This document shows, one piece after another, positions 26,220 through 34,359 of a stretch of DNA of 45,276 nucleotides (the stretch's first letter is position 1; each line of letters begins with the position of its first letter). Origin of the DNA: Chitinophagaceae bacterium (GTDB taxonomy: Bacteria > Bacteroidota > Bacteroidia > Chitinophagales > Chitinophagaceae); contig CANGWB010000014.1 of assembly GCA_947457465.1 (NCBI GenBank), positions 1 through 45,276 on the forward strand, read 5' to 3'. Under the pieces are notes generated by a model. The model had not been told where the DNA came from, did no database searches, and saw nothing but the letters and a program-made list of their open reading frames with translations. The position numbers and the translations under genes were made by a program.

Positions 26220-28604
26220 TCATTCCGCCATCATCGCCTTGACTACTTCGATCACTTGCTCCGCATTCGGCTTACTGAAATAATCCCCATCACTTCCGTA
26301 TCCCGGACGATGTGCCTGTGCCGTAAGGGTACGCGGTGCCACATCTAGGAAACGATATCCGCCCTGCTTCTCCATCACCTCGGTGAACATATAAGCAGAT
26401 GCGCCACCGGGCACATCCTCATCCACAAAAAGAATACGATTTGTTTTCTTGAGCGACTCGAGAATACGATGATGAAGATCGAAGGGCAGTAAGGTCTGCA
26501 CATCTATGATCTCGCAGGAAATGCCCTTTGCTCTTAAATACTGTGTTGCCTCTTGTATGATCCGCAAGGTGGATCCGTAGGATACAATGGTTACATCCTC
26601 CCCTTCTTCGATCACTTCAGGCACTCCCAATGCGACCGTAAACGTATCCAAATTGTTTGGAAGCGATTCTTTGAGGCGATATCCGTTCAGGCATTCGATG
26701 ACGAGTCCCGGATCGTTTGCCTGTAACAAGGTATTGTACATTCCCGCTGCCTGTGTCATGTTTCTTGGTACGCATACGTGCATGCCACGTAGTGCATGAA
26801 TGATCATACCCATAGGTGATCCGCTATGCCAGATCCCTTCGAGTCGATGGCCGCGAGTGCGTACGATGAGTGGACAGGATTGTTTTCCGCCCGTTCTGTA
26901 ATGCAGGGTGGATACATCATCACTGAGTGGTTGCAAACCGAAGAGCAGGTAGTCGAGGTACTGCATCTCAGCAATGGGTCGAAGGCCACGCATGGCAAGT
27001 CCGACACCCTGACCGATGATGGTCAGTTCACGTATGCCCGTATCGAAAATGCGTTGCACACCATACTTCTCTTGCAAGCCCATGAACCCTTGGTTCACAT
27101 CTCCGATATGCCCAAGGTCTTCGCCAAAGGCGATCACGCGCGGATCGCGAGCAAACAGTTGATCGAAGTATTTATTGAGAATTTCAAAGCCATTCAGTAC
27201 AGGTGCATCGGCTGGAATATCGGCCTTAACCTCAGGCACCTGCAGGGCTGACTTCCCTTTTTCATTGTAGAGATGCGTGTTGTACAGGTTGGTATTCTCG
27301 GTCTGCAATTCCTGAAAGTATTGACGCGTCCAGTAGGAAGCATCCGTTGTTCCGACCAAATCAAGACTGCGGTGCAATGCTTTAATGATATCCCGACGGA
27401 GTGGCGTTCGGTTCGCGCGCAATTCTGCAACGATCGACTTTAGATCTTTTGCTTGTTCGGGGCAGGCGTTGCTCAAGGAGTCGAGCAGATCGGCTGCTTT
27501 CGCAAGTTGCTCTCGGATGGGTGTATTGAATTGTTCCCAGGCTTGCGTGCGTTCCTGTTTTACTTGTTCTACTGCGTCTTGGTCGATGGTGTTCAATTCG
27601 GGCTCTGTCGCAAGACCGTTACTTAGTATCCACTCGCGCATTTTACGAAGTCCGTCCCACTGCTCTTCCCACTGCAACCGTTCAGCCGACTTGTATCGCT
27701 CATGACTGCCGGATGTTGAATGGCCTTGCGGCTGTGTCAATTCCTCCACGTGAAACAGTACAGGAGTATGATATTGACGGGCCATACGGATGCCTTCTTC
27801 GAATACTTCACAGCAGGCGGCATAGTCCCACCCTTTAACGGTATAGATGCGCAATCCAGTTTTATCGGCATCGGCCTGCATGCCGGAGAGTGCCTCGGAG
27901 ATCGAACCCTTGGTGGTTTGATATTTTTTAGGAACAGAGATCCCATATCCATCATCCCAAACGAATACAGCCAGTGGCACTTGCAGCACGCCGGCAGCAT
28001 TGATGCTTTCCCAGAAATGACCTTCGCTGGTGGAGGCATCTCCGATGGTGGCAAAACATACCTCGTTGCCTTTATTGGAAAGATCCTCCATTGGATGCAG
28101 CGCGGGGATCTCGCGGAAGGATTTAGAAGCAAAAGCCAGTCCGAGTGCCCGTGTCATTTGGCCGGAGGTCGGAGAAGAATCCGCCGATACGTTCTTGATC
28201 TTGGCGAGCGGCAACCAGTCTCCATTCTCTTTTAGAAAGGGCGTGGAGAAGTGGGCATTCATTTGCCGACCTGAGCTGGCAGGTTCATTAGCGGGATCGG
28301 GATCGGCGTATAATTGAGCAAAAAGTTCACGGACAGTAGTCAGTCCGGCAGCCAGCATGAAGGTCTGATCGCGATAATACCCGCTTCGAAAATCGCCCGG
28401 CTGAAAAAACTTAGCCATAGCCACTTGCGCTACTTCTTTTCCGTCGCCGAAGATTCCAAATTTTGCCTTACCCCCCAGCACTTCTCGCCGGCCCAGGAGG
28501 CTGGTTTCCCGGCTGATACGGGCATGACGATAATCAGCTAGCACGGCTGATCGAAAATGTTCAAAACTCAGGGCTTGCTCGGCGGCTGACAGTTGTTCGG
28601 ACAT
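26220..28604 (-). CDS. 2-oxoacid dehydrogenase E1, alpha-beta fusion
   Basis: This thiamine-diphosphate enzyme decarboxylates a 2-oxoacid and acylates the lipoyl group of E2. The 794-residue chain (ATG at 28604, 4 bases after a -7 box; an ATG at 28661 lies upstream of that box) joins an alpha part (about 1-430) with the ThDP-binding run GDASTSEGHFWESINAAG to a beta part (about 475-794) with AFGEDLGHIGDVNQGF, QYLDYLLFGLQPLSDD and DVQTLLPFD. Such fusions in Bacteroidota are usually assigned to branched-chain 2-oxoacid dehydrogenase, although pyruvate cannot be excluded from sequence alone. E2 and E3 are not nearby. It is monocistronic and abuts the convergent DCC gene. Confidence 0.92.
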   Translation of the reverse strand: MSEQLSAAEQALSFEHFRSAVLADYRHARISRETSLLGRREVLGGKAKFGIFGDGKEVAQVAMAKFFQPGDFRSGYYRDQTFMLAAGLTTVRELFAQLYADPDPANEPASSGRQMNAHFSTPFLKENGDWLPLAKIKNVSADSSPTSGQMTRALGLAFASKSFREIPALHPMEDLSNKGNEVCFATIGDASTSEGHFWESINAAGVLQVPLAVFVWDDGYGISVPKKYQTTKGSISEALSGMQADADKTGLRIYTVKGWDYAACCEVFEEGIRMARQYHTPVLFHVEELTQPQGHSTSGSHERYKSAERLQWEEQWDGLRKMREWILSNGLATEPELNTIDQDAVEQVKQERTQAWEQFNTPIREQLAKAADLLDSLSNACPEQAKDLKSIVAELRANRTPLRRDIIKALHRSLDLVGTTDASYWTRQYFQELQTENTNLYNTHLYNEKGKSALQVPEVKADIPADAPVLNGFEILNKYFDQLFARDPRVIAFGEDLGHIGDVNQGFMGLQEKYGVQRIFDTGIRELTIIGQGVGLAMRGLRPIAEMQYLDYLLFGLQPLSDDVSTLHYRTGGKQSCPLIVRTRGHRLEGIWHSGSPMGMIIHALRGMHVCVPRNMTQAAGMYNTLLQANDPGLVIECLNGYRLKESLPNNLDTFTVALGVPEVIEEGEDVTIVSYGSTLRIIQEATQYLRAKGISCEIIDVQTLLPFDLHHRILESLKKTNRILFVDEDVPGGASAYMFTEVMEKQGGYRFLDVAPRTLTAQAHRPGYGSDGDYFSKPNAEQVIEVVKAMMAE

Positions 28605-28608
28605 AAGG

Positions 28609-28616
28609 CAAAAATA
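28609..28616 (-). promoter_or_regulatory. Predicted -7 element, E1 gene
   Basis: The minus strand reads TATTTTTG, an exact match, ending 4 bases before the ATG at 28604. This position argues for that start codon over the one at 28661. Confidence 0.5.
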
Positions 28617-28689
28617 GGGCCAATTGCAAACCCATTTATAAAATTGAGTGGGGCGATGCAACCCTTAAGAGCCAGTCTGCATCTTTTTG

Positions 28690-28697
28690 TACATTTG
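28690..28697 (+). promoter_or_regulatory. Predicted -7 element, DUF1573 pair
   Basis: TACATTTG is an exact consensus match ending 4 bases before the ATG at 28702. It is back to back with the E1 promoter about 75 bases away. Confidence 0.5.
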
Positions 28698-28701
28698 ACC
28701 C

Positions 28702-29187
28702 ATGTTTTTGAAACCCTTTTTAATTGCGGCGATCACACTTCTCTCCTACGGCGCGAAGGCTCAGGCCCATTCGGATCATGACGGGCACGATCATGGCAAG
28801 CCCCCTGCTGTTAAACCGAGTGGTGAAGATCCGCTGCTGCTTACAGAAATGAAATTCGATTTCGGTAAGATTCCGCAGGGAAAACCTGTGTATCACAATT
28901 TTATCGTGAAGAACGTCGGCAAGACGTCGATCAAGCTGGATAATGTACAAGCTGCTTGCGGCTGCACGACGCCTGAATGGAGTCGTGAGGAGATCGCACC
29001 CGGCGGGTCCACTACAATCCGGGTCGGGTACAATGCCGCCGCAGAGGGTGTTTTTGAAAAGCCCGTTACGATCCAATATGGTGAGCGCGTCAAGCAATTC
29101 ACCGTTGCCGGAACCGTTTGGCGTGCTCCGGAGGGACCGGCCCCCAAGAACGCTTCCGTTGAATTACTGAAAAAACAATCCAACTAA
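28702..29187 (+). CDS. DUF1573 protein with His-rich N-terminus
   Basis: This 161-residue exported protein has a signal peptide that ends near residue 21 (GAKAQA), followed by a short His/Asp-rich stretch HSDHDGHDHGK and then one DUF1573 domain (about 45-140). The hallmark segment is QAACGCTTPEWS. The fold is expected to be Ig-like (related to ASPM/SPD-2/Hydin domains); the function of DUF1573 proteins is unknown. The His-rich stretch could bind a transition metal, which is inference. A paralogue follows 13 bases downstream. Confidence 0.9.
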   Translation: MFLKPFLIAAITLLSYGAKAQAHSDHDGHDHGKPPAVKPSGEDPLLLTEMKFDFGKIPQGKPVYHNFIVKNVGKTSIKLDNVQAACGCTTPEWSREEIAPGGSTTIRVGYNAAAEGVFEKPVTIQYGERVKQFTVAGTVWRAPEGPAPKNASVELLKKQSN

Positions 29188-29200
29188 TAAAACAACTATC

Positions 29201-29620
29201 ATGAAAAAAATCTGGATCCTGACTGCAGCACTTTTTGTTTCCATCGCATCTATGGCACAAGTGAAACTCGAAGAGACGGTAAAAATGAATGTAGAAAAAC
29301 ATGATTTCGGAAAGATCAAGCAGGGCGAGCCTGTGACGTATATGTTTGAGATCAAGAATATCGGTTCGAAGCCACTGGTCGTGGAGAACAGCTGGGCTAG
29401 CTGCGGTTGCACTACCCCCGAGAAAATTACTGAGCCCATCCTGCCCGGAGCTTCCGCTAAATTGAAAGTGCAGTATAATGCTGCGGCGGTAGCGCCCTTC
29501 ACAAAAGATGTATATGTGAAGTTCGCCGGCATCGATCAAACTAAAACCGTTCAGATCACTGGTGAGGTATTGAGCGCTGAAGCTTACGAAGCGCAGAAAA
29601 AACAGGCACCCAAGCAGTAA
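29201..29620 (+). CDS. DUF1573 protein, second copy
   Basis: This is a 139-residue exported paralogue of the preceding gene, with a signal peptide ending near MAQ (residues 17-19) and one DUF1573 domain with WASCGCTTPEKI. It lacks the His-rich insert of its neighbour. The two share the FDFGKI/HDFGKI, VKNVGK/IKNIGS and QYNAAAVAP/GYNAAAEGV blocks, so they arose by tandem duplication. An intrinsic terminator follows. Confidence 0.92.
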   Translation: MKKIWILTAALFVSIASMAQVKLEETVKMNVEKHDFGKIKQGEPVTYMFEIKNIGSKPLVVENSWASCGCTTPEKITEPILPGASAKLKVQYNAAAVAPFTKDVYVKFAGIDQTKTVQITGEVLSAEAYEAQKKQAPKQ

Positions 29621-29641
29621 GATCTGCTCTTCAACTTATAC

Positions 29642-29675
29642 ACAAAGCCTCCTTTCGGAGGCTTTGTCGTTTTTT
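29642..29675 (+). terminator. Intrinsic terminator after DUF1573 pair
   Basis: A perfect 11-base stem (ACAAAGCCTCC / GGAGGCTTTGT) with a TTTC loop is followed by a T-run interrupted by CG. It ends the DUF1573 transcript just before the aminotransferase promoter. Confidence 0.85.
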
Positions 29676-29681
29676 CAATTG

Positions 29682-29689
29682 TAATTTTG
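29682..29689 (+). promoter_or_regulatory. Predicted -7 element, aminotransferase
   Basis: TAATTTTG is an exact consensus match ending 4 bases before the ATG at 29694, so that promoter, terminator and start codon are packed into about 50 bases. Confidence 0.5.
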
Positions 29690-29693
29690 CCCA

Positions 29694-30890
29694 ATGCCAA
29701 AGATCTCCAACCGCGGTGCCGAAATGCCCGCTTCTCCGATACGAAAACTTGTTCCCTTTGCTGAAGCGACGAAGCGTGAAGGGGTTAAAGTTTATCACCT
29801 GAATATCGGTCAGCCCGATATTGAAACGCCGCCGGCTGTCATGGATGCCGTTCGTAAGGCCGACATCAAAGTGTTGGAATACAGCCACAGCGCCGGAAAT
29901 GAATCGTATCGTAAGAAATTGGTTGATTATTATCGTGGCGTCGGTATTGAGGTAACGCATCACGAGATCATGATCACGACCGGAGGCAGTGAAGCCATAC
30001 AATTCGGATTCCTGGCCTGTCTGAATCCCGGTGACGAGGTGATCATCCCAGAACCGTTTTATGCGAATTACAATGGATTTGCCTGCGCTGCAGGCGTGCG
30101 TGTTGTACCCATCACCTCCCACATTCAGGACGGATTTGCCCTTCCGCCCATTGCTGATTTTGAACAGAAGATCACGGCAAATACAAAAGCCATTGTGATC
30201 TGCAACCCGAACAATCCCACCGGCTATTTATACAGCCGGGCTGAACTAGAAGCGTTGAGACAGCTCTGTATCAAACACGACCTTTACCTGTTCAGTGATG
30301 AGGCTTACCGGGAGTTTTGCTATGGCGGTGAGTTTGTAAGTGCGTTGCAGTTAGAGGGACTGGAGCAGCATGCCATTGTGATGGATACCATTTCCAAACG
30401 ATATAGTGCCTGTGGGGCTCGGATCGGTGCAATTGTGACCCGAAACAAAGAGTTGTATCAAACGGTTTTAAAGTTCGCTCAAGCTCGATTGAGTCCGCCC
30501 GGCTTGGCCCAGATCCTGGGAGAAGCGGCGGTTGATCTGCCGTCGCATTATTTCGATGAACCCAAGGCGGAGTATTTGCGCCGGAGGGATCTGATGGTAG
30601 CTCGTCTCAACGCCATGGATGGGGTATTTTGCCCGAACCCGGGTGGAGCCTTTTATGCGATCGCCCAGTTACCCATCGATGATTCGGACCGTTTTTGTCA
30701 GTGGTTACTGGAGGAATTCCGTCATGAAAAACAGACCGTGATGCTGGCGCCGGCGACCGGGTTTTACGGCACGGCCGGGCTTGGAAAAAAGGAGGTCCGA
30801 CTGGCCTATGTCTTGAACCTGACAGACCTTTCCGCAGCGATGGATTGTCTGGAGGAAGCCATCAGACAATACCCAGGCCGCTCTGCCTAA
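29694..30890 (+). CDS. PLP-dependent class I aminotransferase
   Basis: This is a 398-residue cytoplasmic fold-type I aminotransferase of the AspC/AlaT-like family. Recognisable parts are LNIGQPDIETP (substrate loop), TTGGSEAIQFGFLA, CNPNNPTGYLYS with the PLP-contact Asn, FSDEAYREFCY with the Asp that pairs with the pyridine nitrogen, and the Schiff-base Lys in SISKRYSACGARIG-like context (TISKRYSACGARIG). The C-terminal NPGGAFYAIAQLP matches the family. Substrate is unresolved; aspartate, alanine or branched-chain/aromatic amino acids are possible. Confidence 0.92.
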   Translation: MPKISNRGAEMPASPIRKLVPFAEATKREGVKVYHLNIGQPDIETPPAVMDAVRKADIKVLEYSHSAGNESYRKKLVDYYRGVGIEVTHHEIMITTGGSEAIQFGFLACLNPGDEVIIPEPFYANYNGFACAAGVRVVPITSHIQDGFALPPIADFEQKITANTKAIVICNPNNPTGYLYSRAELEALRQLCIKHDLYLFSDEAYREFCYGGEFVSALQLEGLEQHAIVMDTISKRYSACGARIGAIVTRNKELYQTVLKFAQARLSPPGLAQILGEAAVDLPSHYFDEPKAEYLRRRDLMVARLNAMDGVFCPNPGGAFYAIAQLPIDDSDRFCQWLLEEFRHEKQTVMLAPATGFYGTAGLGKKEVRLAYVLNLTDLSAAMDCLEEAIRQYPGRSA

Positions 30891-30921
30891 ATTATTAGGG
30901 GGGTAAACCGATTATTTCCCC

Positions 30922-30929
30922 TATTTTTA
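30922..30929 (+). promoter_or_regulatory. Possible -7 element, TonB receptor gene
   Basis: TATTTTTA has only the last base off consensus and lies 29 bases upstream of the ATG at 30959, which would give a leader of about 25 bases. Confidence 0.35.
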
Positions 30930-30958
30930 AGTCTATTACTTCACCAAACTACCGCTTT

Positions 30959-33691
30959 ATGAGAAAGGCGCTCCTTTTGGCCGCTCTTTTTGTGTGCACC
31001 ACCCTGGCTGTAATGGCCCAGCGCATGGTCACCGGAAAAATCCTTGATGCAAACGGTATGCCCGTTTCGGGTGTAACCATCAAAGCCCTGAAATCGGGCA
31101 AAATGGCTCTTACCGGAGCCGATGGTTCCTTCAGCCTGGCTGCAAACGAGGATGACATGCTGGAGATCACCTCCATCGGATATCAAAAACAAACCATCTC
31201 TGCCAAATCGGCTACCCTTTCCGTAAAACTGGCTACGTCCACGGAAACCATGGGCGAAGTCGTCATGGTGGGTACTCGCCGCGCGGGTCGTGTAAAAACC
31301 GAGACCATGGCGCCTGTTGATGTGATCAACGTGGGACAAGCAACGGCCACTACCGGTCGTCTGGATCTCACCTCTACCCTCAACTACCTGGCTCCTTCAT
31401 TCAACTACAATAAGCAATCTGGTAGCGACGGAGCCGATCATATCGATCTGGCTACGCTGCGCGGATTAGGCCCGGATCAAACGCTGGTACTGGTGAACGG
31501 TAAGCGCCGCCACCAAACCGCATTTGTGGCTGTATTCGGAACCCGCGGACGCGGTAACTCCGGTACCGATCTCAACTCATTGCCTGCTTCAGCGATCGAC
31601 CGCGTAGAGATCCTGCGTGATGGTGCCTCCGCTCAATATGGCTCCGATGCGATCGCCGGTGTGATCAATATCGTCACTAAAAAGTCTATTAACCAGATCA
31701 CTGGCTCGATCGGCATGAGCGGATACTACGATCCGACCTACAATACCGCCTTCGAAGAGAGCTTGCAAACTGATTATGAGTACGGCAAGAAGCTCGATGG
31801 TCGTGGATTGAATGCCAACGTGAACTTTGGTGTTCCGATGGGTAACAAAGGTGGATTCCTGAACCTCACGTTCGAAGGAACCAGCTCGGCGAAAACATTC
31901 CGCCAAGTATTGGATGACGCGCTGCCTTTGAACGTTTATCGTCGCGGTCATGGTGATGCCGGACTGAACAGCTTCAGCACCTTCTACAATTTTGAATTGC
32001 CTACAAAAGGGAAAACAACGATCTATTCGTTCGGTAGTCAGAATAGCCGTGCGTCAGATGCTTATGCATTCACTCGCAACTTCTCTGCTCGCCCCGACCG
32101 TTTCCCCACAGATGCCAACGGCAACCTGATCTTCGTGGAGTCGATCATGCGTCGATCTAGCAGTGGCGAAACTTGGTACAGCCCGCATATCCAAACCAAG
32201 ATCAACGATGTATCGGCTACTGCCGGTGCGAAAGGCGTTGCTTTCGGTTCTTGGGGATGGGATCTGAGCAATACCACCGGACGTAACAATTTCCATTTCT
32301 TCGGGGATAAAACCTTTAATGCTTCTCAGGGAGATGCACAACGTCATTTTGACGATGGTGGATTTTCTTATCTCCAGAATACAACCAACCTGAATTTCAA
32401 CCGCACGTTCGCCAAGAATTTCAACTTGGGACTGGGTGTTGAATACAGAATGGAGAATTACAAAATCTTTGCCGGAGAGGAAGCTTCCTACCGCAATTAC
32501 GATGGAACGAAAGCGACTGGCGCACAAGGATTCCCTGGCTATCAGCCGGCGGATGAAGTAGATGCCAAGCGCAATGTTCTTGGCGTTTATGGAGACGCAG
32601 AATTTGATGTTACGTCCAAGTGGATGATGAACCTCGCTGTTCGTATGGAGAACTATAGCGACTTCGGTTTTACCCACAACTACAAATTCGCTACTCGTTA
32701 CGAGGCTAGCAAGAAAGTGAAGCTGCGTGGATCGGTCAGCACCGGCTTCCGTGCTCCTTCCTTGCAACAAATGAACTTCAGTTCTACGTTCACAACCGTT
32801 CAGGGTGGCAATATCGCTGAGGTGAAGATCGCTCCTAACTACAGCTCACTGGCTGCTGCAGCAGGTATTCCTGCGCTGAAGCAAGAAAAGAGTCTGAGTG
32901 GTGCTGCGGGATTGATCTGGAGTCCGAAAAGCAACCTCAGTGTTACCGTAGACGGCTACATCACGAAAATTCGTGACCGTGTGGTGTTAAGTGGACAGTT
33001 CGATGGTAGCGACCCTGCATTGAGTCCTTCCCTGCGTGCTCAAATGGCTTCCTTGAACGTTAGCTACGCTCAGTTCTTTGCGAACGCCGTGAATACCACC
33101 AACGCCGGTGTGGATGTCATTATTGACTACACCAAGAAAATGGGTGAAAACAAATTGCATGTATTGTTTGCCGGTAACTACCAGCACATGAGCATTGATA
33201 AGATCAATGTGCCTGCCGGACTGAGCGGTTCCACTTTCCTGCAACAGACTTTCCTCAGCGATCGGGAGCAAGCTTTCATTCTGGCTTCCGCGCCGAACAT
33301 GAAAGGTTCATTGAATCTTGAATACGGACGCAAGTCACTCACACTCGGTACCCGGGTAACGTACTTCGGAGAGATCAGCCTATTCGGTTACGGACAAGAC
33401 GGTCTGGGCATCAACCCCACTGTACCCTTGAATAATGGTAGCGGTAATGTTGCAGATCAGTATATCTATGCAGGTAAAGTGGTAACTGATATCTATGCCA
33501 CGATGCCTTTCTGGAAGAAGTATACGCTCTCCTTCGGTATCGATAATATACTGAACGTGCACCCTGATCTGGGGGCTGTTAAAGGTGCTGAAGATTGGGC
33601 GTACAATAATGAGACTGGCGGACCTTGGGATGCCGTTCAAATGGGTGGAAACGGTCGCCGACTGTTCCTGCGCATCGGATTCAAGTTCTGA
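30959..33691 (+). CDS. TonB-dependent outer-membrane receptor
   Basis: This 910-residue outer-membrane gated barrel is powered by TonB-ExbBD. A signal peptide ends at about residue 20 (AVMAQ), and a carboxypeptidase-regulatory-like domain (22-105, VTGKILDANGMPVSGVTIKAL) is followed by the plug (about 120-240), with LVLVNGKRRHQT and DRVEILRDGASAQYGSDAIAGVINI. The 22-strand barrel ends in FLRIGFKF with a terminal Phe. It is not of the SusC/RagA signature type, no susD follows, and no FecI/FecR pair is adjacent, so the substrate (metal complex, vitamin or organic molecule) is unknown. Codon use looks more biased than in its neighbours, which suggests high expression. Confidence 0.95.
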   Translation: MRKALLLAALFVCTTLAVMAQRMVTGKILDANGMPVSGVTIKALKSGKMALTGADGSFSLAANEDDMLEITSIGYQKQTISAKSATLSVKLATSTETMGEVVMVGTRRAGRVKTETMAPVDVINVGQATATTGRLDLTSTLNYLAPSFNYNKQSGSDGADHIDLATLRGLGPDQTLVLVNGKRRHQTAFVAVFGTRGRGNSGTDLNSLPASAIDRVEILRDGASAQYGSDAIAGVINIVTKKSINQITGSIGMSGYYDPTYNTAFEESLQTDYEYGKKLDGRGLNANVNFGVPMGNKGGFLNLTFEGTSSAKTFRQVLDDALPLNVYRRGHGDAGLNSFSTFYNFELPTKGKTTIYSFGSQNSRASDAYAFTRNFSARPDRFPTDANGNLIFVESIMRRSSSGETWYSPHIQTKINDVSATAGAKGVAFGSWGWDLSNTTGRNNFHFFGDKTFNASQGDAQRHFDDGGFSYLQNTTNLNFNRTFAKNFNLGLGVEYRMENYKIFAGEEASYRNYDGTKATGAQGFPGYQPADEVDAKRNVLGVYGDAEFDVTSKWMMNLAVRMENYSDFGFTHNYKFATRYEASKKVKLRGSVSTGFRAPSLQQMNFSSTFTTVQGGNIAEVKIAPNYSSLAAAAGIPALKQEKSLSGAAGLIWSPKSNLSVTVDGYITKIRDRVVLSGQFDGSDPALSPSLRAQMASLNVSYAQFFANAVNTTNAGVDVIIDYTKKMGENKLHVLFAGNYQHMSIDKINVPAGLSGSTFLQQTFLSDREQAFILASAPNMKGSLNLEYGRKSLTLGTRVTYFGEISLFGYGQDGLGINPTVPLNNGSGNVADQYIYAGKVVTDIYATMPFWKKYTLSFGIDNILNVHPDLGAVKGAEDWAYNNETGGPWDAVQMGGNGRRLFLRIGFKF

Positions 33692-33713
33692 TCTACTTAA
33701 ATTGACTTTCGTC

Positions 33714-33740
33714 AAGCCCCCCTATTCGGGGGGCTTTTTT
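33714..33740 (+). terminator. Intrinsic terminator after TonB receptor
   Basis: A nine-base stem (AAGCCCCCC / GGGGGGCTT) with a five-base loop is followed by T residues through 33740, 22 bases past the stop codon. Confidence 0.88.
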
Positions 33741-33743
33741 ATT

Positions 33744-33751
33744 TATCTTTA
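33744..33751 (+). promoter_or_regulatory. Possible -7 element, small lipoprotein gene
   Basis: TATCTTTA, one base from consensus, ends 18 bases before the ATG at 33770 and comes directly after the preceding terminator. Confidence 0.3.
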
Positions 33752-33769
33752 TCATCAAACTTTTATTCT

Positions 33770-34213
33770 ATGCAAATACGAATGCTCTCCTTAGCTCTCT
33801 TGAGCCTGTTGATATTTACCGGTTGTCAGAAAGACGATCCGCCGCCACCGACTAAAACAGAACTGATCTCCCGAAACTGGAAGATCACGGCTATGACCGC
33901 AACATTCCCCCCTATGCCAACCATGGATGTTTATGCACAGCTTCAAGCTTGTGAAAAAGATAACATCGTCAAAGTTCAAAGCAATGGCACCTACACAATC
34001 GATGAAGGAGCAACCAAGTGTAACGCCGCAGATCCGCAAATTGCAGAAACCGGCAACTGGACCTTTTCAAATAACGAGACTAAACTTACATTCATGGGTG
34101 AAACCTTTGATATCATCAGCCTGAGTGCAACTACTCTTACGCTTAAGCAGGATGTTCCGGCAGGCGGCGGATTGCCGGCTGGAACCCTCAACCTGACACT
34201 CACTGCACAATAA
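33770..34213 (+). CDS. Small lipoprotein, lipocalin-like
   Basis: This 147-residue predicted lipoprotein has a lipobox IFTGC with Cys19, followed by the polar linker QKDDPPPPTKTE. The mature part opens with LISRNWKITAM and later GNWTFSNNETKLTF, a layout common in small Bacteroidota lipoproteins annotated as lipocalin-like. Function is unknown. An in-frame ATG at residue 5 could also serve as start. It has its own terminator and looks monocistronic. Confidence 0.78.
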   Translation: MQIRMLSLALLSLLIFTGCQKDDPPPPTKTELISRNWKITAMTATFPPMPTMDVYAQLQACEKDNIVKVQSNGTYTIDEGATKCNAADPQIAETGNWTFSNNETKLTFMGETFDIISLSATTLTLKQDVPAGGGLPAGTLNLTLTAQ

Positions 34214-34231
34214 ATAGCAGTACAACCATTC

Positions 34232-34257
34232 AAAGCCACCCGATCGGGTGGCTTTTG
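34232..34257. terminator. Intrinsic terminator after lipoprotein gene
   Basis: A perfect ten-base stem AAAGCCACCC / GGGTGGCTTT around GATC is followed by TTGTTTTT. The sequence is fully palindromic but only the plus-strand side is followed by a T-rich run. Confidence 0.82.
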
Positions 34258-34331
34258 TTTTTATCACCCCCATCAGCAAGTACGTCCTTACGCTTAGTTG
34301 AATTCCTTCTTGCAAGTAATAGACGAACTGA

Positions 34332-34339
34332 TTAATTTG
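34332..34339 (+). promoter_or_regulatory. Possible -7 element, beta-barrel genes
   Basis: TTAATTTG is one base from TAnnTTTG and lies 20 bases before the ATG at 34360, in an AT-rich spacer of about 145 bases that otherwise holds only the preceding terminator. Confidence 0.25.
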
Positions 34340-34359
34340 CACAAAAATTATATATAATC

